A DNA stretch of 64,000 nt, from assembly GCA_900455085.1 (NCBI GenBank), contig UGTZ01000001.1:526501-590500 (forward strand), read 5' to 3'. A program made the position numbers and the translations under genes. The stretch comes from Providencia rettgeri (GTDB lineage: Bacteria; Pseudomonadota; Gammaproteobacteria; Enterobacterales; Enterobacteriaceae). Of the stretch, positions 33,875-43,277 are shown in pieces (position 1 is the first letter of the stretch; every line of letters begins with the position of its first letter). Under the pieces are notes generated by a model that ran no database searches, was not told the DNA's origin, and saw nothing but the letters and a program-made list of their open reading frames with translations.

Positions 33875-35758
33875 ATGATAGTCATCAATGACTCACAACA
33901 GTTAACCCTTGGTAAGTCATCAACTAATGCCAGTACAGAAGTGCCACCTTCATCACCCACAGTTACCGTAAAAACCAATAAGACACTCAAATACTACATG
34001 GCACGCATGGCAGCAGGTGAGACGGTTAAGATTGCGTGCTATGGGGATTCAACAACGGATGGTTTAGGTACGACTGGGTGGGTACAAAATCCTATCACAA
34101 ATAAGAATGAAGCAATAGGAGATAGCAATCACGAAAGCACAGCACTCAATGCGTGGCCTAAGAAGTTACAAGATATTCTTCGAGACATGTATACCAACGA
34201 AAATATCCATGTGTACAACGCAGGGTATTCAGGACGCACGATAGCTGATGGTTGGGCGGTAAGGAATTTTCCTACCGCCATCACAAACAATCCTAACTAC
34301 GGTGTTTGCGACATTGTTTTTGTGGATTTTGGGCTGAATGATATTCCGACCGCAGGCTCTCAGCTTAATGAAACGGTTGAGCAGACGAATTTGCTCATTG
34401 ATGAGATAGAAAAGACAGGAGCGTTACCTGTTCTATTAACATCAGGCCCTGCCTATCGTTCAGATTCGAGTGGTAGAGGAAAGAATGAAATGCTACTCGA
34501 AATCAACACAATGAAAAAAGATATCGCGGCACAGCGTAGCATTCCGTTAATAGACAAATCACTCATGTTAACTGAGTGGCTAGAACATAATAGTCATCTC
34601 ATTCGCTGGGTTGATGCGGAGCCAGATGGATTACACTTTGGTGATATCGGACATCAAGCGCAAGCCTCTTTGATTGCTGCTGAATTGTACGGTGGTGTGA
34701 TTGATATTAAGGGAGATGTACAGCACTTGCCTTTCATGGATAACCGAGTGAATAGTCGCTTTGGGTATTCGGAGCAATATAAAACGAGCACCACCCTTTT
34801 TCACAACCTGTACTTAAATGCTGCCACTGCAAACAAGCACACAGGCCAAGTCATGCTAACTATCTGGTTACGAGTACGAAGTGCCTCTGCTGGGATTGTT
34901 TACAACACAGTTCGCAATGAAGGTATTGGTGACAGTAACAAAATAAATACAATATTGACGGATATATCAAGAAATACGGTTTTAATCAATGGCGCATCAC
35001 CGAATCAAGGTTTTAAGCCGACATCAACAACTGGGGAGACAGGGAGTGCGCCTGTATTTCTTAGCGGTGTAACTTACGGGCTACACAAAGTTAAGGTACA
35101 TTTTCCTACAAAAAAGGTGAGTGCTGGTATTTTTTGGGGTTACTTGTCGATTTATCCTCAATGGAAGTCATTGCCTTCTGGAACACAAAATGCAAGAAGC
35201 TTGGCTCCTATTTATCACCGAGTTTCGACGGTGACGGGAACGCGTGAGTTATTCCCATCACCATTAATGTCTGACGGGAGTAATTTTTGGGGGCTTGGTT
35301 TTGGTAGCTCAAGGTCAACACTGTACTTTAAGGCATCAATCACAAAAGCAGGTGCGCTTGGGATAATGTTATTTAATGGTGTTGAGGCAGCAACTCAACT
35401 TGAACATCGTTGTCTTGCATTATTCAGAAATACTGACAATAGCTTGGAGGTATTAACGGTGACAAGAGACGTAAGCGGCGTAAGTGCTAACGGAACATTG
35501 GATGTGAAGTTTTCTTGTGGAGCCTTGAAAGACGATGACGAGCATGAGTACAAGTTTGTCCTTGAGCGCAACAGTGAAGGCGCATCATTAAAATTCTATC
35601 AAGGTTATGCGTCCACAACACCACTAACGGAAGTTACGGCAAAAGAAGGAGAGGTGTTCCCATTCCCAATGGGGGGCGCATTTGGTTCTACATGGTCATA
35701 TAAAGGTAATACAAGCGTGAAAGTATCAGAAGCCTTTGTCTTGGAGGAAAAACTATGA
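33875..35758 (+). CDS. SGNH/GDSL esterase, phage cargo or virion enzyme
   Basis: 627 residues. An SGNH hydrolase domain occupies roughly residues 45-270: block I has the nucleophile S59 in ACYGDSTTDG, block III is FVDFGLNDI, and the terminal D-x-x-H is in PDGLHFGDIGH. The remaining 350 residues are strand-rich, compatible with carbohydrate-binding beta-sandwiches. Phage SGNH enzymes usually deacetylate surface polysaccharide. Its place between lysis and terminase, away from the tail genes, with hairpins on both sides, marks it as an inserted block. ATG 33875 follows AAGAGGAAAG and is preferred over the upstream ATG at 33857. Confidence 0.8.
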   Translation: MIVINDSQQLTLGKSSTNASTEVPPSSPTVTVKTNKTLKYYMARMAAGETVKIACYGDSTTDGLGTTGWVQNPITNKNEAIGDSNHESTALNAWPKKLQDILRDMYTNENIHVYNAGYSGRTIADGWAVRNFPTAITNNPNYGVCDIVFVDFGLNDIPTAGSQLNETVEQTNLLIDEIEKTGALPVLLTSGPAYRSDSSGRGKNEMLLEINTMKKDIAAQRSIPLIDKSLMLTEWLEHNSHLIRWVDAEPDGLHFGDIGHQAQASLIAAELYGGVIDIKGDVQHLPFMDNRVNSRFGYSEQYKTSTTLFHNLYLNAATANKHTGQVMLTIWLRVRSASAGIVYNTVRNEGIGDSNKINTILTDISRNTVLINGASPNQGFKPTSTTGETGSAPVFLSGVTYGLHKVKVHFPTKKVSAGIFWGYLSIYPQWKSLPSGTQNARSLAPIYHRVSTVTGTRELFPSPLMSDGSNFWGLGFGSSRSTLYFKASITKAGALGIMLFNGVEAATQLEHRCLALFRNTDNSLEVLTVTRDVSGVSANGTLDVKFSCGALKDDDEHEYKFVLERNSEGASLKFYQGYASTTPLTEVTAKEGEVFPFPMGGAFGSTWSYKGNTSVKVSEAFVLEEKL

Positions 35759-35979
35759 AATACACCGCAACAAAAGCATGGCAAAAGCTGACGGTAAAGG
35801 CAGGTAACATCTTGCAGGTTCACTACGGCACGATTTATCTGCATATCGGAGATACCGAGCCTACAGAGAGTGACGATGGTTTAATAGTTTCAAGCACGGT
35901 TAACTTCAATGAGGATTATACCGTGTGGGTGAGAACAAATTCCTATGCAGATGTGAATAGTGATTTTGTTATTCAGTAA
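35755..35979 (+). CDS. Hypothetical partner of the SGNH esterase
   Basis: 74 residues, overlapping the esterase stop as ATGA. Strand-rich: KLTVKAGNILQVHYGTIYLH and VNFNEDYTVWVRTNSYADV. It has the look of a small virion-surface or fibre-tip domain. No known family. A weak hairpin at 36015-36037 follows. Confidence 0.55.
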   Translation: MKYTATKAWQKLTVKAGNILQVHYGTIYLHIGDTEPTESDDGLIVSSTVNFNEDYTVWVRTNSYADVNSDFVIQ

Positions 35980-36076
35980 GTATTAAGCATGTTTGATACC
36001 TTTAAGCTTCTACAAACGCCATTCTTTGAGTGGCGTTGATAGAGCTTTAATTGGTTGCTATTTTCTGGGGTAAATT

Positions 36077-36736
36077 ATGGCTAATTTAACTGATTTAGCT
36101 AATCAACTTAGAGCTATTCGTAAGCAAATCCCTTTTGCGACAGCCCAGGCACTGACAAGTACCGCCCGTAAAATAGAGAATGCGCAAAAGGTTGCATTAC
36201 TACGTCATTTAGAAAGCCCAACGCCGTTTACTGTTAAGAGTGTTAAAAGCCGTGGAGCACGTAAAAGTGATCTACGGGCTAAAGTGTTTGTTATGAAAAC
36301 GGCTTCAACGTATTTAGAGCCGTTTGAAGAAGGTGGGATTCATAAACTGAATGGCTCTGCACTGCTTAACCCTAAGAACATTAAGCTAAATAAGTACGGT
36401 AACTTACCTCGTAATAAAGTGAGTAGCCTGAAAACCAAGGATAATGTGTTTATCGGCGAGTTATCGACGCGCTACGGTAAAAACGTCAGTGGTGTATGGG
36501 AACGAAAGAAAGCCAAGAAGGTGAAGAAAAATAGGAAGAGATTAAAGCGGTCACCGAACGGAACGCGGCGTGAACGTATGCCATCCAGACCGCCTAAGCT
36601 ACTCATTCGATTTGGTGATGCGTTAGCTGTTCAGCCTGTACTTGGATATCAGGATAGGGCACAACGAATGGCACAGGCTTTATTACCACAGGAAATAAGC
36701 CGGGCACTTGAAGAAGCTATGAGGACAGCAAAATGA
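36077..36736 (+). CDS. Hypothetical late phage protein (minor tail GpZ-like)
   Basis: 219 residues, very basic in the second half (RKKAKKVKKNRKRLKRSPNG). The N-terminus FATAQALTSTARKIENAQKV resembles prophage minor-tail Z-like proteins, although it lies upstream of terminase. GGGG precedes the start. Function uncertain. Confidence 0.55.
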   Translation: MANLTDLANQLRAIRKQIPFATAQALTSTARKIENAQKVALLRHLESPTPFTVKSVKSRGARKSDLRAKVFVMKTASTYLEPFEEGGIHKLNGSALLNPKNIKLNKYGNLPRNKVSSLKTKDNVFIGELSTRYGKNVSGVWERKKAKKVKKNRKRLKRSPNGTRRERMPSRPPKLLIRFGDALAVQPVLGYQDRAQRMAQALLPQEISRALEEAMRTAK

Positions 36737-37026
36737 GTATGAACTTTAAAACAGCTATGTGGGGTGAAGTTAAAACTGACATATATGCTGGTGATAATTG
36801 TGATGAGCACAAGCCATTTATTGAAGTTCTTTGTGATGGTGATATGGAATCAGATACAACTGATGAATTAGCTATTCACGCAAACCGCTGGCCTGTAGGA
36901 ACAAAAATAACTGTAGAAATACCTTGCTGTCCTGATTGTGGGCTAGATGCTGAATATCAAGATAATAATGGGAAATGTGAATGTGATTTCGATTGGAAAA
37001 TCTGGGCAGAATGTCAGTATTCATAG
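36733..37026 (+). CDS. Hypothetical cysteine-rich late protein
   Basis: 97 residues, acidic. The C-terminus has cysteines (PCCPDCGLDAEYQDNNGKCE) that could bind zinc. ATGA overlap with the preceding gene. Family unknown to me. Confidence 0.5.
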   Translation: MSMNFKTAMWGEVKTDIYAGDNCDEHKPFIEVLCDGDMESDTTDELAIHANRWPVGTKITVEIPCCPDCGLDAEYQDNNGKCECDFDWKIWAECQYS

Positions 37027-37126
37027 TGGATCATCTATAGAATTTTTTGGGTCCTTCCTAGCACCTTTATAACTCACGGGCATTGCGCGCCGTGCAGTTT
37101 CACCAGCTAAAAATTTTTGAAATTTG

Positions 37127-37287
37127 GGTAACAGGTAACACATCGGTATTTCTGAGGTTACGTTTATCTTTATGAATTTAAAAATAAATATTTATTTTTT
37201 TTGCTTCATTTTTATGTTACCCGCTCTGTTACCTTAGTTAATAGGTAACAGAGCGGGTAACAACTCAAGGTAACATTTAGGGTAACA
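37127..37287. repeat. Eight-copy GGTAACA array: candidate cos/pac site
   Basis: The heptamer GGTAACA starts at 37127, 37134, 37244, 37256, 37269 and 37281; inverted copies (TGTTACC) start at 37215 and 37228. Four of these form a perfect inverted repeat with 19-base arms (37216-37234 and 37243-37261) around TAGTTAAT. The array ends at the terminase small subunit start. Direct and inverted sites before this gene are what a terminase recognition site would need. Confidence 0.6.
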
Positions 37288-37289
37288 GC

Positions 37290-37847
37290 ATGAATCAGTC
37301 AGATTTTGCAAAACTGCATGGTGTCAGTCGTAAAACTATTACGATGTGGAAATCTCGTGGATGGCTAGTCATGGATGGTGACGAAATTGATGTTGATGCC
37401 TCAAATGAAAATATAGAACGATACCGAAAATCCCCCTCAGTATCTGCAAATAAATCTAAACCTAAAAAAGAAAAAAAACAGCCCAATAATGAATTAACGG
37501 ATGAGTCACCAACACAGACAGCTGAAAGGCTAATTCGTGAAATTGGCGCGGACATGTCTTTTGATGAAGCTAGAAGAATAAAAGAAAACTTCCTTGCGCT
37601 ACTTACTAAGCTGGAATACGAAAAAGAGGACGGACAACTGATTGAGCTTTCAGTTGCAGAATCAATCTTGTTTGCTGAATTCAGAGAGCAACGTGATGCT
37701 TGGATGAATTGGCCATCTCGTGTTGCACCAATTATGGCTGCTGACTTGGGCGTTCCGGCTGACAGGATGACTGAGGTGTTAATCGAACATGTCCACAAAC
37801 ATATTACTGGTCTCGGGGAGCCTGAATTCAACACAGACGAAGCGTGA
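37290..37847 (+). CDS. Terminase small subunit (Nu1 type)
   Basis: 185 residues. The N-terminal winged-helix motif DFAKLHGVSRKTITMWKSRG binds the packaging site, and a C-terminal helical part contacts the large subunit. A charged lysine-rich linker lies at residues 50-65. It starts inside the GGTAACA array, which it probably recognises. Confidence 0.85.
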   Translation: MNQSDFAKLHGVSRKTITMWKSRGWLVMDGDEIDVDASNENIERYRKSPSVSANKSKPKKEKKQPNNELTDESPTQTAERLIREIGADMSFDEARRIKENFLALLTKLEYEKEDGQLIELSVAESILFAEFREQRDAWMNWPSRVAPIMAADLGVPADRMTEVLIEHVHKHITGLGEPEFNTDEA

Positions 37848-39897
37848 TAGGTTATTAGCTAGTGTTAAAAAAGGATGGACGCCACCACCTCGTATTAGTG
37901 TTCCTGACTGGGCAGACCGTTATAGAAAGTTAGCAAAAGAAGCGGGGAGTACATCAGGATCATGGCAGACCGATACGGTGGAAATTGCGCGAGGCCCAAT
38001 GCTTTCCGTTACCGAGTCAGGTGTCCATACGATTACTGTTATGTGCTGTACTCAGTTGATGAAAACAGCTTTACTTGAAAATGTGTTTGGCTATTTTGCT
38101 CATTTAGATCCATGTCCTATGTTGTTGTTGCAACCAAAAGAGGATGCAGCTGAACAATTTTCAAAAGAACGAATTACGCCATTGATTCGGGTTACCCCTG
38201 TATTAAGAAAAATTGTTGGTGCGAATAAACAAAAAACATCAAAAGAAACGTTGCTATATAAATCATTTCCCGGGGGGTTTTTAGCTTTGGCTGGTGCTGG
38301 TAGCCCTGATAACTTAGCCCGCCGCCCAATTCGTGTATTACTAGCCGATGAAGTTGATAAATATCCAATTACGCGAGAAGGTGACCCTATCACGTTAGCA
38401 GAGGAACGAACGGCAACATTTGGTCTTAATTGGTTATCAGTAAGAGCATGTTCTCCAACTGTTGAGGATGAAAGCCGTATAGCGGCAAGTTATGAGGATT
38501 CGGATCAGCGTAGAGCATCTTTAGCTTGTCCTCACTGCGGTCATCGTCAATTCCCTGATTTTTTTAAGCATGTTCATTGGCCTAAAGAAGGTGATAAACA
38601 CCAACCACACCTTGCCTTAATATATTGTGAAAGTTGTGGATCTGGTTGGTCTGAGGGTGAAAGACTAAGGGCTTTACGAACCATCAGATGGCATCAAACT
38701 AAACCTTTTGAATGTTGTGGCAGCCGACACTCACCATTAAATGATTATGATCAAGCATGGCATAACGATGATGAAGCCGCAGTAGATAAAGTGTGGGAAT
38801 GGTCAGAGTCTGAACGACATGCTGTTTATAGAGCTATTTGCCCAGACTGCGGAGGGCTTGGGGTTAGTAATATTCATGCAGGTTATCAAGCATCTAAATT
38901 GTTTAGCCCATGGCAAAAAGATAAACCTTCTGATATTGCACAGAAATATTTAAAGGCAAAGGGAGATCCAGATAGAGAACTGGCATGGTGGAATACCCAA
39001 ATGGGATTACCTCATCGCCCCAATTATGGTAAGAAACTGCCCATTGATGTTCTATTGGCCCGAAGGGAAGTTTATGATGCAGAAATACCAATGGGGGTAG
39101 TGGTATTAACAGCAGGAATCGATACCCAAAATGATAGGCTTGAAATTGAAGTTGTTGGTTGGGGGAAAGATGAGGAAAGTTGGTCTATCTCATTTGATGT
39201 TATTGAGGGTGATTTAGAAACAGCTGAACCATGGACTAGATTAGACGCTTATCTTAAACAAATATGGCGCCGAGCTGATGGTCGTGGATTTACTATTATG
39301 GCGGCTTGTCATGACTCTGGTGGTAATCATACCCAAAAAGTTTATGAATTTGCTAAAGAACGCTTAGGTAGACGTATTTGGGCTATCAAAGGTGAGTCGG
39401 CGACTAATGGTAAGCGTTCCCCCATTTGGCCTAATAAGCGACCAACACCCAAGAATAGATCTCAATTTAAACCCATTATCATCGGTGTTAACTCAGCAAA
39501 AGACTCCATTAGATCTCGCCTACATATTGAAGAAAGAGGACCAGGATATATGCATTTCCCTGTCGATAGGGATATGGGGTATTTCAGCCAATTAACATCA
39601 GAAAGATTAATAATGAAAGAGGCTGCTGGGCAACGTTATAGTGTTTGGGAGCTTCCTCATGGCAAGGCAAATGAAGCATTAGACTGTCGTGTTTATGCTT
39701 ATGCAGCATTAGCGGGATTATTTCATTTAGGATTGAAACTAAATGCTTTGGCAATTGCTATTGATAATAACCCTGACCGTTTATTACCCCCATCTTCTGA
39801 GCCAGAAGAAAAACTAGACCTGCGCTTACCGGGAGCAATTCTTCCTGAAGAACAGGAACAGCCTAAGCGTAAACGTATTTCCAGCAAATTAGCATAA
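37789..39897 (+). CDS. Terminase large subunit (GpA type)
   Basis: 702 residues of the lambda GpA family. The Walker-B segment is RVLLADEVDKYP, a zinc-finger-like CPHCGHRQFPDF follows, and the nuclease-domain aspartate is in TAGIDTQNDRLEIEV. It powers DNA packaging and cuts concatemers. The start ATG overlaps the small subunit by 59 bases, as is common for GpA homologues. Confidence 0.93.
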   Translation: MSTNILLVSGSLNSTQTKRDRLLASVKKGWTPPPRISVPDWADRYRKLAKEAGSTSGSWQTDTVEIARGPMLSVTESGVHTITVMCCTQLMKTALLENVFGYFAHLDPCPMLLLQPKEDAAEQFSKERITPLIRVTPVLRKIVGANKQKTSKETLLYKSFPGGFLALAGAGSPDNLARRPIRVLLADEVDKYPITREGDPITLAEERTATFGLNWLSVRACSPTVEDESRIAASYEDSDQRRASLACPHCGHRQFPDFFKHVHWPKEGDKHQPHLALIYCESCGSGWSEGERLRALRTIRWHQTKPFECCGSRHSPLNDYDQAWHNDDEAAVDKVWEWSESERHAVYRAICPDCGGLGVSNIHAGYQASKLFSPWQKDKPSDIAQKYLKAKGDPDRELAWWNTQMGLPHRPNYGKKLPIDVLLARREVYDAEIPMGVVVLTAGIDTQNDRLEIEVVGWGKDEESWSISFDVIEGDLETAEPWTRLDAYLKQIWRRADGRGFTIMAACHDSGGNHTQKVYEFAKERLGRRIWAIKGESATNGKRSPIWPNKRPTPKNRSQFKPIIIGVNSAKDSIRSRLHIEERGPGYMHFPVDRDMGYFSQLTSERLIMKEAAGQRYSVWELPHGKANEALDCRVYAYAALAGLFHLGLKLNALAIAIDNNPDRLLPPSSEPEEKLDLRLPGAILPEEQEQPKRKRISSKLA

Positions 39898-39906
39898 GGG
39901 ATCCCT

Positions 39907-40164
39907 ATGTATCACAAAACAGGTTTACTCATGGGAATGAGTCGAGACCAGCTAAAGGCTGCTCTAAATACAGCCCAACAAGCTTATTTAGATTTAGCTT
40001 CGGGCACGAAAGGGGTTTCTTTTTCTTATTCTCAGGGTGATGGAACTCGATCTGTGAGTTACCAAAAAACAGAACTCTCACACTTGTTAGCATTAATACA
40101 GATGTTACAAGCGGAGCTTGGTTTAATTCCTCGCGCTAGGCGACCTGTAAGGTTTAAATTCTGA
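39907..40164 (+). CDS. GpW-like head-tail joining protein
   Basis: 85 residues with the gpW pattern SRDQLKAALNTAQQAYLDLA and GDGTRSVSYQKTELSHLLAL. In lambda gpW stabilises the filled head before tail joining. It ends one base into the portal gene. MGMSRDQL eight residues in is an alternative start. Confidence 0.85.
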   Translation: MYHKTGLLMGMSRDQLKAALNTAQQAYLDLASGTKGVSFSYSQGDGTRSVSYQKTELSHLLALIQMLQAELGLIPRARRPVRFKF

Positions 40165-41807
40165 TGACAGTTCAAATACTTGATAGGTACGGCAAGCCAT
40201 ATCAATCAGTTCAAAGGTCTAAACCTCATGCTCTGGTAGGTGGTAGCCGTGTTCCTTATGATGCTGGTAATTCCTACAGTGACCAACTAGCAAATTGGCA
40301 ACCGGCACTGTGGTCACCTGATAATGAAATCAATATTTACCGTGACAAGATTGTATCCCGTGTCCGAGATTTAGCGCGTAATGATGGATGGGCATCAGGG
40401 ACTATTACTCGAGTACTTGATAACGCAGTGGGTGCGAGTTATCGGCCTGTGTTTAAGCCCGATTATCGTTTGTTGCATTTCATCTCAGGAAATAAAGCGT
40501 TTGATGCTGTTTGGGCTGCTGAATATAGCCGTGTCTTAACTGCACACTGGCGTTCTTGGGCTAATGATAAAGGACGATATTGTGATGTTGAGCGTAAGCA
40601 AACGGTATCACAAATGTTACGCCTTGGTTTCCGGCATAAATTACTCGATGGTGATGCTCTGGCAATTTTACAGTATAGGCCCGATAGGTTGGGAGCCGGT
40701 AAAGCTAATTATGCAACAACGATTCAGATAGTAGATCCAGATAGATTAAGCAACCCTCAACAAAATTTTGATATGGCCAATATTCGCGGTGGTGTTGAAA
40801 TTGACGATGATGGTGCTCCTATTGCTTATCATATTAGAGAAGCTCACATGGGGGATTGGTGGGCTGCGCAAAAAACCATGACATGGAGGCGGATAGCCCG
40901 TGAAACTTCATGGGGTCGGCCTATTGTTGTTCATGACTTTGATATGGAGCGAGGTTCACAACACAGGGGCATAGGGATTTTAACACCTGTAGTTCAGCGA
41001 CTAAAAATGCTGATTAAGTATGATCAGTCAGAGTTAGAAGCGGCGATTTTAAATGCCATATTCAGCGCATATATCACCTCACCTTATGATCCTAAAATGG
41101 TTGAGTCTGCTATGGGAGAAACTTTTGATGATACTGAGGTAGGTGCTTATCAGGAAGGTAGAATGGAGTTTCACAACGACCGTCGTATTAGCTTAAATAA
41201 TGGCGCGAGAATTCCAACCCTTTACCCCGGTGAAAGTATTGATACTGTGAATGCGACACGCCCAAATAGTAATTTTGAAGGGTTCGAAAGTGCAGCACTC
41301 CGTAATATTGCCGCTGCAACGGGTCTTTCGGCACAGCAATTAACTCAGGATTGGTCAAAAGTTAACTACTCTTCGGCACGTGCAGCAATGTTGGAAGCAT
41401 GGAAAACGCTAACTCGTCGTCGCGATGATTTTGCAGCAGGTTTTGCCGATCCAATTGCAAGTGCTTTTATTGAGGAAATTCACGATATTGAAAACCTTCC
41501 CATGCCTAATAATGCTCCAGATTTTTTAGAGGCTAAAACAGCTTATTGCCGAGCATGGTGGATGGGACCAGGGCGTGGTTGGGTTGATCCTGTTGCAGAG
41601 AAAAAAGGCGCCATCTTAGGTATGGAAGCGGGTTTATCTACCCTTGAAATGGAAGCCGCTGAAAATGTTGGTGAAGATTGGGAGGAACTCGTGGACCAGC
41701 GTGCCTATGAATTACAAACGTTCAAAGAACGAGGATTGGAGCCGCCTAAATGGGCACAAGCTGAACAATTCTCACCGGATAAAATAGAACAACCGGAGGC
41801 CAAGTGA
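40164..41807 (+). CDS. Portal protein (lambda GpB family)
   Basis: 547 residues. Family features include RARDLARNDGWASG-like text near residue 70 (RVRDLARNDGWASGTITRVL), HRGIGILTPVVQRLKMLIKY and YSSARAAMLEAWKTLTRRRD. It forms the dodecameric DNA gate at one head vertex. It is followed by the protease with a GTGA overlap. Confidence 0.93.
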   Translation: MTVQILDRYGKPYQSVQRSKPHALVGGSRVPYDAGNSYSDQLANWQPALWSPDNEINIYRDKIVSRVRDLARNDGWASGTITRVLDNAVGASYRPVFKPDYRLLHFISGNKAFDAVWAAEYSRVLTAHWRSWANDKGRYCDVERKQTVSQMLRLGFRHKLLDGDALAILQYRPDRLGAGKANYATTIQIVDPDRLSNPQQNFDMANIRGGVEIDDDGAPIAYHIREAHMGDWWAAQKTMTWRRIARETSWGRPIVVHDFDMERGSQHRGIGILTPVVQRLKMLIKYDQSELEAAILNAIFSAYITSPYDPKMVESAMGETFDDTEVGAYQEGRMEFHNDRRISLNNGARIPTLYPGESIDTVNATRPNSNFEGFESAALRNIAAATGLSAQQLTQDWSKVNYSSARAAMLEAWKTLTRRRDDFAAGFADPIASAFIEEIHDIENLPMPNNAPDFLEAKTAYCRAWWMGPGRGWVDPVAEKKGAILGMEAGLSTLEMEAAENVGEDWEELVDQRAYELQTFKERGLEPPKWAQAEQFSPDKIEQPEAK

Positions 41808-42667
41808 ATTTACCCCACTTAGCGCAAAAGCTATTTAATACCCCTCTGGCCATTCATCCACAAAAAGCAGAGGTCGTGATAAGTGCCGTCATGGAACGAT
41901 TTGGTATTACGCAAATTCGTAGCACGATGATGGAAGATGATTATTACAATGATGACCGCTTTTCACGCAAGAAAAAGGCCGATGTAGGGTATGACATTTT
42001 AGAAGGGATTGCACTGATATCCATACAGGGAACGCTAGTACAAAAGCTTGGTTCACTGCGACCTTACAGTGGTATGACAGGTTATGACGGCATACGACAA
42101 GTATTTTTGTCAGCCATTCACGACCCTGAAGTCAAAGGCATTTGTCTCGATATAGACTCTCCTGGTGGAGAGGTGGCTGGGTGTTTTGATCTTGTTGATT
42201 TGATTTATGAATTACGAGGTAAAAAACCGATTTATGCCATTCTCTCTGAAAATGCTTATTCAGCAGCTTATGCGATTGCCAGCGCAGCCGACAAAATTTA
42301 TGTGCCACGTACAGGTGGCGTCGGCTCAGTTGGGGTGATTGTTATTCATTGTGATTGGTCACAACGCATAAAAGAGGACGGGTTAAAGGTCTCTATTATT
42401 ACTTATGGCGATCGCAAGGCGGAGAGTAACCCGTATATAGCGCTTAGTGATGAAGCGAAAGCGGCTATCCAGCACGATGTTGATGAAATGGGGCGTCTGT
42501 TTGTGAGCACTGTTTCCCGTAACCGTGGGCTATCTGAAAAGATAATCCGCAATACACAAGCAGCCTGTTTTTTGGCTGATGAGGGCGTACAAATGGGGCT
42601 TGCGGATGTTGTTGCCAGTCCTGATGTCGCATTTCACGAACTGATGAAAGTTTCTGGAGTTAAATAA
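41804..42667 (+). CDS. S49-family prohead protease (GpC-like)
   Basis: 287 residues from a GTG that overlaps the portal stop. The SppA/ClpP-like fold shows LDIDSPGGEVAG (oxyanion region) and the nucleophile serine in ENAYSAAYAIASAA. It matures the capsid by cleaving scaffold and portal. The scaffold is encoded as a separate gene just downstream rather than nested in-frame. Confidence 0.88.
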   Translation: MNLPHLAQKLFNTPLAIHPQKAEVVISAVMERFGITQIRSTMMEDDYYNDDRFSRKKKADVGYDILEGIALISIQGTLVQKLGSLRPYSGMTGYDGIRQVFLSAIHDPEVKGICLDIDSPGGEVAGCFDLVDLIYELRGKKPIYAILSENAYSAAYAIASAADKIYVPRTGGVGSVGVIVIHCDWSQRIKEDGLKVSIITYGDRKAESNPYIALSDEAKAAIQHDVDEMGRLFVSTVSRNRGLSEKIIRNTQAACFLADEGVQMGLADVVASPDVAFHELMKVSGVK

Positions 42668-42668
42668 T

Positions 42669-43277
42669 ATGTCTAAATTTACCTTTGCTCATCTTATTGG
42701 TCGCAAGGCTAAAGCTACTGAAGAAGATGATGAAAAAACACGCAAAGCGAAAGGTCGTCGTGCAGAAGATGACGATGATGAAGAAAATACTGAAAACGAT
42801 GAGCCTGAATCGGAAGATCATGGCGACGAAAAAGAAGGCCGTAAAGCAAAGAAGGCGAAAAGTAAAAAAGCAAAAGATGATGACGAAGACCCTGATGCAG
42901 AAGATGATGAAAATGCAGAAGGTGACGATGAAGATGCCGAAGATGATGAAGACAACAAAGACGTGAAAAAAGGCCGACGTGCTGAACGTAAGCGTTGTGC
43001 TCGTATTTTTGGCAGTAAAGCTGCTGCTGCGCGTCCCGATATGGCTGCTCATTTGGCATTTAATACTAATTTGTCATCGAGTGAAGCAATTAGCACTCTG
43101 AAAGCCATGGGTGGGGCTCCAGCGCCACAAAGCAATCGTCGTTCTCTTGATGCTCGTATGCGTGAAGAAGAGCAAGTACGTTTAGGTCAAGATGCAGAAG
43201 TAGCGCCAGCAGGTTCTGCGGCATCGATTGTTAACAAAATGACAAGCCTGTACAACAGTAACAAAGGGGGTAAATAA
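42669..43277 (+). CDS. Highly acidic capsid scaffold/assembly protein
   Basis: 202 residues. MSKFTFAHLIGRKAKA is followed by about 80 residues almost wholly of D, E and K (for example DAEDDENAEGDDEDAEDDED), then a conserved tail ARPDMAAHLAFNTNLSSSEA. Position between protease and decoration protein indicates a scaffold. The repetitive codons make long spurious ORFs on the other strand. Confidence 0.7.
   Translation: MSKFTFAHLIGRKAKATEEDDEKTRKAKGRRAEDDDDEENTENDEPESEDHGDEKEGRKAKKAKSKKAKDDDEDPDAEDDENAEGDDEDAEDDEDNKDVKKGRRAERKRCARIFGSKAAAARPDMAAHLAFNTNLSSSEAISTLKAMGGAPAPQSNRRSLDARMREEEQVRLGQDAEVAPAGSAASIVNKMTSLYNSNKGGK

Noticed and set aside
33667..33990. Minus-strand ORF of 107 codons upstream of the SGNH gene
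   Set aside because: It crosses a strong terminator hairpin and the SGNH start; no recognisable protein.
37295..37834. 179-codon minus-strand ORF over the terminase small subunit
   Set aside because: Antisense to a recognised Nu1-type gene; serine-rich low-quality composition.
42660..43059. Long minus-strand ORFs rich in phenylalanine, isoleucine and histidine
   Set aside because: Caused by the GAT/GAA/AAA codon repeats of the acidic scaffold gene on the plus strand.
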